From Sedimentitalea sp042687825 (GTDB lineage: Bacteria > Pseudomonadota > Alphaproteobacteria > Rhodobacterales > Rhodobacteraceae): a stretch of 64,000 nt of DNA. The DNA lies in the NCBI RefSeq assembly GCF_042687825.1, contig NZ_JBHUQE010000013.1, positions 29,758 through 93,757 on the forward strand, written 5' to 3'. How positions within the stretch are numbered: position 1 is the stretch's first letter; each line of letters begins with the position of its first letter. This document shows positions 45,592 through 52,905 of the stretch, in pieces. The position numbers and the translations under genes are program-made. The notes under the pieces were generated by a model that saw only the letters and a list, made by a program, of their open reading frames with translations, ran no database searches and was not told where the DNA came from.

Positions 45592-45817
45592 TTACAGCCG
45601 GAACAAGGCGGTGGAAGCGATCGCAATTCCTGACAGGAACACCTTTGGGCATCGGTCCCCGACGCGTGGCTTGCCGTGGCTCTCTGGAAACCAGGGCCGG
45701 AGCCACGCCATCTGCTCGTCCGTCAGCCACAGTAGATTGCTCATCGCGTCTCGTGAAATCCAGAAACTTGAATCAGCACCGTGCGGCGTCTGCAAACAAA
45801 TCAATGGGTCTGGAACC
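45574..45817 (-). mobile_element. Internally deleted IS5-family element (MITE-like, about 244 bp)
   Basis: The ends GGCTCCAGACTCGTTGA (45574-45590) and TCAATGGGTCTGGAACC (45801-45817) are inverted repeats matching at 14 of 17 positions. The minus strand between them encodes a continuous 50-residue fusion (45744 to 45592): a transposase N-terminus (MSNLLWLTDEQMAWLRPWFP) joined after residue 30 directly to a transposase C-terminus (RCPKVFLSGIAIAS). The same C-terminus, RCPKVFLSAIALAA, occurs in the IS5-type element at the right edge of the window. About 85% of a normal IS is missing. Confidence 0.72.
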
Positions 45818-45941
45818 TAACAGGGCCTTGTACTTGTGGAACGCTGCGTCGCTGATGCCCTACTTCCTGCGCCGTGGCACCCGCTACGCACTCTTTGACC
45901 ATTCCGGTGATCTGTTGGTCCGAAAATCTGCGTTTTGTTAT
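45818..45941 (-). pseudogene. IS3-family transposase OrfA relic
   Basis: The minus strand reads TKRRFSDQQITGMVKECVAG, then ATAQEV; after a frameshift it continues GISDAAFHKYKAL. This is the N-terminal helix-turn-helix part of an IS3-type OrfA. The expected ATG is ATA. The reading is broken off where the IS5-type remnant begins, so the IS5-type element most likely inserted into this older IS3 copy. Confidence 0.62.
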
Positions 45942-45963
45942 CCATCCTTTGTCTGGACGGACT

Positions 45964-46476
45964 CTACTGAAAAATGGAGGAGGAAACGGATTTTAGGTCA
46001 AAATCGATATCGCCTTTGTAAAGGCGGCGTAATGTCGCGACCATGGTTTCGAATGATTTATCCAATGCGATCTTTGTTCTGTCTGTCGGGGAAATATAGA
46101 CGGATTTGCCCCTGGGTTCGCGCACCAGAAAACCATTATTTACCAAAAATCCGATTTTCCGGTGAAGAGTGCTGATGGGAAGATCTAGAACATCGGAAAG
46201 GGCGGAAATGTCATATAGTTTTCCCTGAATTTTGCCCTGCACCACCGTTCGTATTATCAAGCAATCAACCGGACTGCCCCACATTCCAGTTTCCATGGCA
46301 TAAAACCGGTTTAGGCATTCTATGATTTGCGCCTGCACTTCAGCCCGCATAGCGTCGGATCGCTGATCGTCTTCATCCTCCATCACCATTTCTCTGGCGT
46401 CCTTATCAAGGTTTACACCCCTCTGAGTTTCCAGTTTGGAAAGGTCTGAGCTTGGAAAAGATGAATATTTAGGCAC
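45964..46476 (-). CDS. Winged-helix (MarR-like) transcriptional regulator
   Basis: The 170-residue protein has a polar N-terminus (1-50) and then a winged-helix domain: ISALSDVLDLPISTLHRKIG as the helix-turn-helix, followed by FLVNNGFLVREPRGKSVYIS as the wing. It starts with GTG at 46476 after AGGGGA. It diverges from the SQR-like gene with an 84-base gap holding CCCGCGGG (46525-46532) as a possible operator core. It is probably the local repressor of the flavoprotein cassette. No sensing cysteines are obvious beyond VDCLIIR. Confidence 0.75.
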   Translation of the reverse strand: MPKYSSFPSSDLSKLETQRGVNLDKDAREMVMEDEDDQRSDAMRAEVQAQIIECLNRFYAMETGMWGSPVDCLIIRTVVQGKIQGKLYDISALSDVLDLPISTLHRKIGFLVNNGFLVREPRGKSVYISPTDRTKIALDKSFETMVATLRRLYKGDIDFDLKSVSSSIFQ

Positions 46477-46560
46477 AATTCCCCTCTGAGATCAAGCGCG
46501 GCTGAAGGAAGGGTCTTGTGGCTTCCCGCGGGGATTCTTGGAAAAGGAGGAGGGGTTATC

Positions 46561-47751
46561 ATGCAGAAACACATACTCGTCGTCGGCGGCGGTATCGGCG
46601 GAACAATGACGGCGAACAGCATTGTCAACAAGATGTATCCCGAGGTTTCGTCCGGGAAGGTCAAAGTAACCTTGCTGTCGGACAGCCCGTGGCACTACTA
46701 CAAACCGGCCTTCATGTATGTCGCTTTCGATATGTTTTTTAAGGGTGAACTGCGCCGGCAGCAACACACCCTGTTGCGCCCGGAGATCGACTTTCAGGTC
46801 GATAGGGTGGATTCCTTCGACTTTGCCGGTTCAAAAGTAAAAACCGCGAGTGGCAAGACTGTTGGATACGACTATATCGTGGTTTCGACCGGCTGTATCC
46901 CGGCCCCTGAACGGATCGAAGGGCTGAAGGAAGCAGGAGACTACTTTTACCAGTATGACCCCGCGCGCCAGCTATCGGAAAAGTTGCGTAAGCTGGAAAA
47001 GGGGCGTGTGTTCATCACCGTGAACTTCCCCGAGACGCCCAACGTGCCGCACCAATGCGGGATCGCGCCGTTGGAAACCACGCTGATGCTTGATGAGTAT
47101 CTGCGCCGCAAGGGAGTGCGCGATCAGGTCGAGATCGTCTATACCTATCCGACGGTTTCGCAGCTGCTGCGCAACTGCCTGTTCCTTCAGGAAGAGGTCT
47201 GCAACGTTCTGCCGCCTATCTTTGAAGAGCGCGGGATCAAATTTGAACGTGGCTTTACTCTGGCCAAGGTGGACGCTGAACGAAAGGTCGCAATCTCGGC
47301 AGAAGGCGAGGAACAGGATTTCGACATCCTCATGTCCACTCCGCCAATCCGCGCCGTTGATGCCGTCCTGCAAAGTGGCGTGTCGCAGGCACCAAACAAT
47401 GAGGGCTGGTTGCCAACTGACCGCCAAACCCTGCAACTGGAAGGGTACCCCAACGCTTACATAATGGGCGATACGGTTGATCTTCCGATTTCGAAGGCGG
47501 GTGGATCGTGCCACAACCAATCACCGGTGATTGCGAATAACATTGCTGGGGACATCCGGTTAGGCCAGACCGTCGACGTCTATGACGGCAAGGTGCAGGC
47601 TATTGCCCAGATGGGCCTCGAGGCAGGCATGCCGCTTTGGTATGACTATGACGAAGACGTACACCCTACTCCCCCAACAAAGGTCGGTGGGCTTATGCGC
47701 AAGGCCTTTAACCGTGGGATTTATTGGTCTGTAGCGCGCGGTATCGTCTAA
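46561..47751 (+). CDS. SQR-like FAD-dependent pyridine-nucleotide-disulfide-type oxidoreductase
   Basis: The 396-residue flavoprotein has an N-terminal FAD motif ILVVGGGIGGTMTA (5-18), DYIVVSTGCIPAPERIEGL, and the second FAD motif YPNAYIMGDTVDLP. Sulfide:quinone oxidoreductases have the same layout, and Cys112 (STGC) and Cys166 (PHQCGIAP) lie where two of their redox cysteines lie. The third SQR cysteine, near the C-terminus, has no match; Cys317 in GGSCHNQSP is elsewhere. No amphipathic C-terminus is clear. A sulfide, persulfide or related thiol oxidation role is inferred. Ribosome-binding site AGGAGG at 46545. Confidence 0.75.
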   Translation: MQKHILVVGGGIGGTMTANSIVNKMYPEVSSGKVKVTLLSDSPWHYYKPAFMYVAFDMFFKGELRRQQHTLLRPEIDFQVDRVDSFDFAGSKVKTASGKTVGYDYIVVSTGCIPAPERIEGLKEAGDYFYQYDPARQLSEKLRKLEKGRVFITVNFPETPNVPHQCGIAPLETTLMLDEYLRRKGVRDQVEIVYTYPTVSQLLRNCLFLQEEVCNVLPPIFEERGIKFERGFTLAKVDAERKVAISAEGEEQDFDILMSTPPIRAVDAVLQSGVSQAPNNEGWLPTDRQTLQLEGYPNAYIMGDTVDLPISKAGGSCHNQSPVIANNIAGDIRLGQTVDVYDGKVQAIAQMGLEAGMPLWYDYDEDVHPTPPTKVGGLMRKAFNRGIYWSVARGIV

Positions 47752-47779
47752 AATCTCAAACTTTTTTAAGGAGGCCGTC

Positions 47780-48211
47780 ATGGCAAATCCCACCAAAACC
47801 GGAGCGGACGCGCCGCTTCTCGAACGGCTGAGCCAAGAAAGCGCTTTTGCAGATCAAGCGACCGAAGCCGGCTTGATCGATCTCGCAAACAAAGTAGCGC
47901 CATTAATCCAAGGGCGCCGTTTTCATAATGTCGTGGATTTACTCTCGCTTGCGGCGGACGGTGTGGACATGGCGGACGATGCCATGATCCAAAAAATGAT
48001 GGCAGGCTATGAGGATTTTATCAGTAATGCCTGGATGCTCTCTAACGCTGCCCGCTATGCGACAAACCAGGCAGCCCGAATGCCGGTGCCCTCCCGTATG
48101 GGACTGCTACGTGCAGCAGGGGACGAAGATGTGCGCCGTGGGCTGCATTTAGCGATACAGTTTCTTGCGGTGCTCGGGCGTCAGACCGCACGAGGTGCAG
48201 AAGAAGACTGA
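47780..48211 (+). CDS. DUF1641 protein
   Basis: The 143-residue soluble protein fits DUF1641: LLERLSQESAFADQATEAGL, VAPLIQGRRFHNVVDLLSL and ADDAMIQKMMAGYEDFISNA. DUF1641 genes are commonly found next to SQR-like flavoproteins or formate dehydrogenase genes; the function is unknown. It follows AAGGAGG and lies 28 bases after the flavoprotein gene. It has no cysteines or membrane helices, so a scaffold or small partner subunit is more likely than an enzyme. Confidence 0.75.
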   Translation: MANPTKTGADAPLLERLSQESAFADQATEAGLIDLANKVAPLIQGRRFHNVVDLLSLAADGVDMADDAMIQKMMAGYEDFISNAWMLSNAARYATNQAARMPVPSRMGLLRAAGDEDVRRGLHLAIQFLAVLGRQTARGAEED

Positions 48212-48213
48212 GC

Positions 48214-48654
48214 ATGCCTCGCTCCGAAGCAGCACTGACCACACTTTACCAACCACGCATCCGAGAATATGCGGCTCGGGTGCGCAATGACCAGCGGTTG
48301 GATAAACCCGATGTGTGCGTGACCTGTCGCAGCCCAGTCTGCGGCAGCATGATGACTTTGGACTTAAGAATTCATAATGGAATCTTGACGGAAATCGGTT
48401 GGAAAGGACGAGCTTGCACCCTTGGAATGGCCTCGCTGGGGATCATCATACGCGCGGGCATCGGACAAACGGAAAGTCAGATTGCGGAAGCTGGGCATAG
48501 GCTTTCAGGTTTGCTGAGGGGGGAAAACAAAGACTTTCCTCTGGCTTGGGCCGAGCTATCGGTCTTCTGCGCCGCGCGAGAATTCCCGGCGCGGTTTGGT
48601 TCCATTGAGCTTCCATTTGAAGCTATTGCAAAAGGATATGCAAAGGCTGGTTAG
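48214..48654 (+). CDS. IscU/SufU-like scaffold protein with altered ligands
   Basis: The 146-residue protein has the IscU fold pattern: SPVCGSMMTLDLRIHNGILT (residues 40-59), WKGRACTLGMASLGIIIRAG and REFPARFGSIELPFEA. In IscU/SufU the first motif is PxCGD with an essential Asp; here it is PVCGS. The second Cys is C68. The third ligand Cys, expected near the C-terminus, is replaced in FGSIELPF; Cys119 lies nearby instead. Extra Cys35 and Cys38 form a CxxC at the N-terminus. It starts two bases after the DUF1641 gene. It could carry clusters or sulfane sulfur for the cassette. Confidence 0.72.
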   Translation: MPRSEAALTTLYQPRIREYAARVRNDQRLDKPDVCVTCRSPVCGSMMTLDLRIHNGILTEIGWKGRACTLGMASLGIIIRAGIGQTESQIAEAGHRLSGLLRGENKDFPLAWAELSVFCAAREFPARFGSIELPFEAIAKGYAKAG

Positions 48655-49184
48655 CTCGATCCCAAGGCGGTCCGGGGGGCGAGAAGCCGGGATGTGGCAG
48701 TGAGGGCTGCATGCGGCATGCGCACGCCGAATGATTATCGGCGTCTCTGTCACGGCCTATGTCCAGATTGTGGTGCCCAGATCATGCTGGGTTCCTTTAA
48801 GCTGTTGATCCGGGCGGTATCCATTCGCATCTGGCGGATTACCGCGGCCATACAGATCTCCGGTATGTCGATTCCCAAGTGCCGATCCGAATGCTGCTGG
48901 TAGCCCTTTTTGGGGTCGGCTCCGGCTGAATGCATGACCAGCAGTCTTGGCTGCCCGCCCGGCGCTGGCTGAACTGGTCCCCCCCTTTCGACCGGACACC
49001 TCGGTTTGACCAAGCACGCTTTGTGATAGCCTCAAGCACATGCTTGTATCTGAGATTGAAATTGACCTGCTCCCCTGAAACATCCTGCCATAAAGCGGCA
49101 AGGAGCGGCTCCGTTAACGGTGCAACAAGCTCGACACAGTCGCGGGAAGCCGGGTAATCAGCCTCCGGAGAAAACCGGGGCGGG
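48655..49184. other. 530-bp spacer at the island's right border
   Basis: No convincing gene is present. Short ORFs on both strands are interrupted by stops; one on the plus strand has an isolated CPDC pattern (near 48765-48780) but no recognisable domain. The sequence between 48655 and about 49090 has no clear codon structure and probably holds decayed mobile-element or gene remnants. argB ends at 49185. Confidence 0.4.
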
Positions 49185-50057
49185 TCAGTCGGGCCGGATC
49201 AGAGAGCCGGCACCGTGTTCGGTGAACAGCTCCAGCAGGCACGCATTTGGCGCGCGCCCGTCCAGGATGACCACGGCGCGCACGCCGCTGCCGATTGCAT
49301 CCAGCGCCGTCTCGGTCTTGGGAATCATGCCGCCGGCGATGACGCCGTCTCGCGTCATCTGGCGAATTTGTTCGGCCTTCAGCTCGGTGACGACCTGACC
49401 CTCGGCGTTCTTGACACCCGAGACATCGGTCAGCAATAGCAGGCGGTCGGCCTTGAGCGCGCCGGCGATGGCCCCGGCGGCGGTGTCGCCATTGACGTTA
49501 AAGGTTTCGCCATTCCGTCCCGCCCCCAATGGTGCGATCACCGGGATCATGTCATGTTCGAACAGCCGGTGCAGCAGTTGCGGATCCATCAGCGCCGGCG
49601 TGCCGACGAACCCCAGAGCGGGATCGGTCTGGTCGCAGACCATCAGGTTGGCATCCTTACCCGACAGTCCGACGGCACGTCCGCCCTGGCGGTTGATTGC
49701 CTGCACGATACGCTTGTTCACCAGGCCCGACAGCACCATCTCGACGACTTCCACCGTGGCTTGATCGGTGACACGTTTGCCGTTGACGAAATCGGACTTG
49801 ATGTCCAGCTTGTCCAGCAGAGCATTGATCATCGGGCCACCGCCATGCACGATGACGGGGTTCACCCCGACCTGCTGCATCAGCACGATGTCGCGGGCAA
49901 AGGTGTCCATGGCCTCGTCGCTGCCCATGGCATGGCCACCCAGCTTGATCACGACGATCGCGTCGGTATAGCGCTGCAGATAGGGCAGGGCGCTTGACAG
50001 CGTGGCCGCCGTGGCAATCCAGTCGCGGTTCATGTTCTGTGTCTTCATTCTGGTCAT
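49185..50057 (-). CDS. argB: Acetylglutamate kinase
   Basis: The 290-residue protein is a typical amino-acid kinase: VVIKLGGHAMGSDEAMDTFA, VNPVIVHGGGPMINALL, GLSGKDANLMVCDQ, NVNGDTAAGAIAGALKADRL and GGMIPKTETALDAI. It phosphorylates N-acetyl-L-glutamate in arginine synthesis. The start may be ATG 50057 or ATG 50048. It lies downstream of engB in the yidC-engB-argB order usual for this group. Confidence 0.96.
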   Translation of the reverse strand: MTRMKTQNMNRDWIATAATLSSALPYLQRYTDAIVVIKLGGHAMGSDEAMDTFARDIVLMQQVGVNPVIVHGGGPMINALLDKLDIKSDFVNGKRVTDQATVEVVEMVLSGLVNKRIVQAINRQGGRAVGLSGKDANLMVCDQTDPALGFVGTPALMDPQLLHRLFEHDMIPVIAPLGAGRNGETFNVNGDTAAGAIAGALKADRLLLLTDVSGVKNAEGQVVTELKAEQIRQMTRDGVIAGGMIPKTETALDAIGSGVRAVVILDGRAPNACLLELFTEHGAGSLIRPD

Positions 50058-50106
50058 CCGATGCTTTTGGAGATGTCACGGATTGCGCTGTGCCTGCAAG
50101 GGCCGG

Positions 50107-50757
50107 CTAGATCAGCCCTGCGATGATCGCGCGCAGCGTTGTGATTCCGTCACCTTTTTCCGACGATGTCATCACGATCTCGGGAAAGGCTGCCGGGTGC
50201 CTGGCCAGCGCGGTGCGCACCTGGTCCAGGACCCGGGCGCGGTCGGCCGCCTTGACCTTGTCGGCCTTGGTCAGCACGCATTGAAACGTGACCGCCGCAC
50301 TGTCCAGCAATGCCAGTATCTCCTCGTCCACCGCCTTTATCCCGTGCCGCGCGTCGATCAGCACAAAGGCGCGGCGCAGCGTCGCCCGACCGGACAGGTA
50401 TTGTCTCAGCAATTTCTGCCATTTCTCGACCACCGGGCGCGGCGCGTTGGCATATCCATAGCCGGGCAGATCCACCAGATAGAGCGCGTCGCCCTGCGTG
50501 AAATAGTTGATCTCTTGCGTGCGTCCGGGCGTGTTCGAGGCCCGGGCCAGCGCTTTGGTGCCGGTCAGCGCATTGATCAGTGTGGACTTGCCGACATTGC
50601 TGCGTCCGGCGAAACAGATCTCGACCCGATCCGCCGGCGGCAGGCCCGACATGGCGACGACGCCCTTGATGAATTCGGATTGGCGGGCAAATAGCAGTCT
50701 GCCCCGTTCTGTGGTGGCGGCATCCGGGGTCTCCGCCTCGGTAAAGCGCATTTTCAT
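50107..50757 (-). CDS. engB: Ribosome biogenesis GTPase EngB/YihA
   Basis: The 216-residue GTPase has G1 FAGRSNVGKSTLINALTG, G2 TPGRTQEINYF, G3 LVDLPGYGYA, G4 LTKADKVK and G5 TSSEKGDGI. It is needed for assembly of the large ribosomal subunit. Its start overlaps the stop of the small MOSC-like gene by four bases (ATGA). Confidence 0.95.
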   Translation of the reverse strand: MKMRFTEAETPDAATTERGRLLFARQSEFIKGVVAMSGLPPADRVEICFAGRSNVGKSTLINALTGTKALARASNTPGRTQEINYFTQGDALYLVDLPGYGYANAPRPVVEKWQKLLRQYLSGRATLRRAFVLIDARHGIKAVDEEILALLDSAAVTFQCVLTKADKVKAADRARVLDQVRTALARHPAAFPEIVMTSSEKGDGITTLRAIIAGLI

Positions 50758-50966
50758 CCCCGAACCTCAACCCTGTCGCAAACGTCGGTCCGCCGGGGGA
50801 ACAGGCACGCAGCACCGAGGCTGAATTTGCCCGGATCCCGACGCTGCGCATCCCGCGGCCGATTACCGGACAGGAGCTGCCCGGCAATCGATTTGGCGGT
50901 CCGCAGCGGATCGCGTCCGGGGCGCTGGATCGGATACCGCCAGAGGTTGGTGAAAGCGCCGGTCAT
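50754..50966 (-). CDS. Short MOSC-like protein, probably an internally deleted gene
   Basis: This 70-residue ORF starts at ATG 50966, overlapping the yidC stop by four bases, and stops at 50754, overlapping engB by four bases. The N-terminus MTGAFTNLWRYPIQRPGRDP matches the start of MOSC-domain proteins (LxRYPIK-GREPL pattern), which occupy this place between yidC and engB in many Rhodobacterales but are about 240 residues long. The C-terminus TDVCDRVEVRG resembles a MOSC end. The middle, including the core of the barrel, is absent, so it is unlikely to function as a molybdenum-cofactor protein. Confidence 0.55.
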   Translation of the reverse strand: MTGAFTNLWRYPIQRPGRDPLRTAKSIAGQLLSGNRPRDAQRRDPGKFSLGAACLFPRRTDVCDRVEVRG

Positions 50967-52780
50967 TTCTTTTCCGTCTTGGCCTTTCTGTTGAAGCCAG
51001 ACTTGATGTTGCCGAACACGTCGGGCTTGTAGCCCTGGCTGCGCATGATCAGGTATTGCTGGGTAAAGGTGATCGTGTTGTTGGCAATCCAGTAGACCAC
51101 CAGACCGCTGGCAAAGCTGCCCAGCATGAACATGAAGACCCAGGGCATCCAGGCAAAGATCATTTGCTGCGTGGGGTCCGAGGGGGCCGGATTCAGCTTT
51201 TGCTGCAGCCACATCGAGATGCCCAGCAGCAGGGGCAGAATCCCGATAAAGACCGTTGCCATCAGGGAGCCGGGTTCGGGACCGGCATTGGGCAGCAGAC
51301 CGAACAGGTTCATGATCGAGGTCGGGTCGGGCGCCGACAGGTCCTGGAACGGGCCGAACCACGGGGCCTGGCGCAATTCGATTGTGACAAAGATCACCTT
51401 GTACAGCGAAAAGAAGATTGGGATTTGCAGCAGGATCGGCAAACAGCCGGCGGCGGGGTTCACCTTTTCCCGCTTGTACAGTTCCATCATGCCCTGCTGC
51501 ATCTTCTGACGGTCGTCGCCGGCCTTCTCCTTCAGCGCCTCCATCTGCGGCTGCAGTTCCTTCATTTTGGCCATCGAAACGTAGGATTTGAACGCCAGCG
51601 GGAAGAGCAGCGCCTTGATGATCAGGGTCAGGCCGATGATCGACCAGCCCATGTTGCCGATCATCTGGTTGAGGTTGTGCAGCAGCCAGAAAATCGGTTT
51701 GGTCAGGAAAAAGAACCATCCCCAGTCGATGCTGTCGATAAAGTTCTGGATACCTGCGCTTTCGTAAGCCCGCAGGGTTTCCCATTCTTTTGCCCCGGCA
51801 AACAGCCGGGTCGTGACTGTCACGGTCTGGCCGGAATTGACGGTTTCGGTCGGCAGCACGGCCTCGGTCTGATAGATGTCCCGTCGCTCGTCATATTTGG
51901 CCACGGATTTGAACGCGCTGCCGGGGGCCGGGATCAGCGTGGACATCCAGAAATGGTCCGTGAAGCCGATCCAGCCATTGTTGCTGACCTGGACCACCTC
52001 GGCGCGGGCGCCTTCGCGGGCGTCAACAGTGAAATCGGTCATGTCGTCATAGTCGGTTTCGGTCAGGGTGGCGTCGGCCATCGAGACCACGCCCTCGTGC
52101 AGAATGAAGAAATTCTTCATCTCCTGGGGTTCGCCATGGCGGGCCAGGATGCCGTAGGGGGCCAGGCTTGCGCTGCTGTCCGAACCGTTCTCGACCGACT
52201 GCGTCACGGTGAACATGTAATCGTCGTCGATCGCCAGTTCTCGGCGAAAGGTCATGCCCTTGTCATTGCGCCAGACCAGAGTTACCGGGCGGCCGACGCC
52301 CAGCGTATCGCCGCGCTGGACGGCCCATTCGGTGTTGGCGCCGGGCACATCCTCTGGTGCCAGCCCCGCGCCAGGGGCCCACCCGTAAAGGGCGTAATAG
52401 GCCGCCGGCGTGCCGACCGGAGACAACAGCGTGACGATGGGCGATCCGGGATCGCGGGTCTCGCGGTAATCCTTCAGCGACAGGTCGTCGATGCGGCCGC
52501 CCAGCAGCGAGATGCTGCCGGTCAGACGCGGCGTGTCGATCTTCACGCGCGGAGCCTCGCTCAGGCCCGTCTGTGTCGCGGCCACCTGCGCGGTTCCGGT
52601 GGCGGGTGCCTGGGCGGGGGTCGGCGCGGTGGCCAGTGTGTCTTCGGCGATGACCTGTCCCGTGGTTTCGGTTTCCGGAGCCGGGGTCGGTTCGGGCGGC
52701 GGAAAGAGCACGAACCACACCAGGATCACGACAAAGCTGAGAGCGGTTGCGAGGATGAGGTTCTTGTTCTGATCGTCCAT
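50963..52780 (-). CDS. yidC: Membrane protein insertase YidC/Oxa1
   Basis: The 605-residue protein has an N-terminal helix (MDDQNKNLILATALSFVVIL), a large periplasmic domain (about 60-350), and the Oxa1 core with five helices: SIIGLTLIIKALLFPLAFKS, KMKELQPQMEALKEKAGDD, NPAAGCLPILLQIPIFFSLY and SFASGLVVYWIANNTITFTQ. It inserts and folds inner membrane proteins. The start is ATG 52780. It is separated from yidD, rnpA and rpmH by about 5 kb of other genes. Confidence 0.96.
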   Translation of the reverse strand: MDDQNKNLILATALSFVVILVWFVLFPPPEPTPAPETETTGQVIAEDTLATAPTPAQAPATGTAQVAATQTGLSEAPRVKIDTPRLTGSISLLGGRIDDLSLKDYRETRDPGSPIVTLLSPVGTPAAYYALYGWAPGAGLAPEDVPGANTEWAVQRGDTLGVGRPVTLVWRNDKGMTFRRELAIDDDYMFTVTQSVENGSDSSASLAPYGILARHGEPQEMKNFFILHEGVVSMADATLTETDYDDMTDFTVDAREGARAEVVQVSNNGWIGFTDHFWMSTLIPAPGSAFKSVAKYDERRDIYQTEAVLPTETVNSGQTVTVTTRLFAGAKEWETLRAYESAGIQNFIDSIDWGWFFFLTKPIFWLLHNLNQMIGNMGWSIIGLTLIIKALLFPLAFKSYVSMAKMKELQPQMEALKEKAGDDRQKMQQGMMELYKREKVNPAAGCLPILLQIPIFFSLYKVIFVTIELRQAPWFGPFQDLSAPDPTSIMNLFGLLPNAGPEPGSLMATVFIGILPLLLGISMWLQQKLNPAPSDPTQQMIFAWMPWVFMFMLGSFASGLVVYWIANNTITFTQQYLIMRSQGYKPDVFGNIKSGFNRKAKTEKK

Positions 52781-52905
52781 AGGGGACTGCCACCTTGTGC
52801 TGCGAAGACAGGGTGGGTTCAACAGAGAGAAGCCCCAAAGGTCAAGCGGATTCGCCCGGAAAACCGCCGGACCGGGCCGGCATTCGCCTTTCGGAAGAGT
52901 ATGGG

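Noticed and set aside
48694..48903. Small ORF with a CPDC motif near the island's right border
   Set aside because: A lone CxxC in a short frame without further similarity does not support a gene; the region probably holds decayed remnants.
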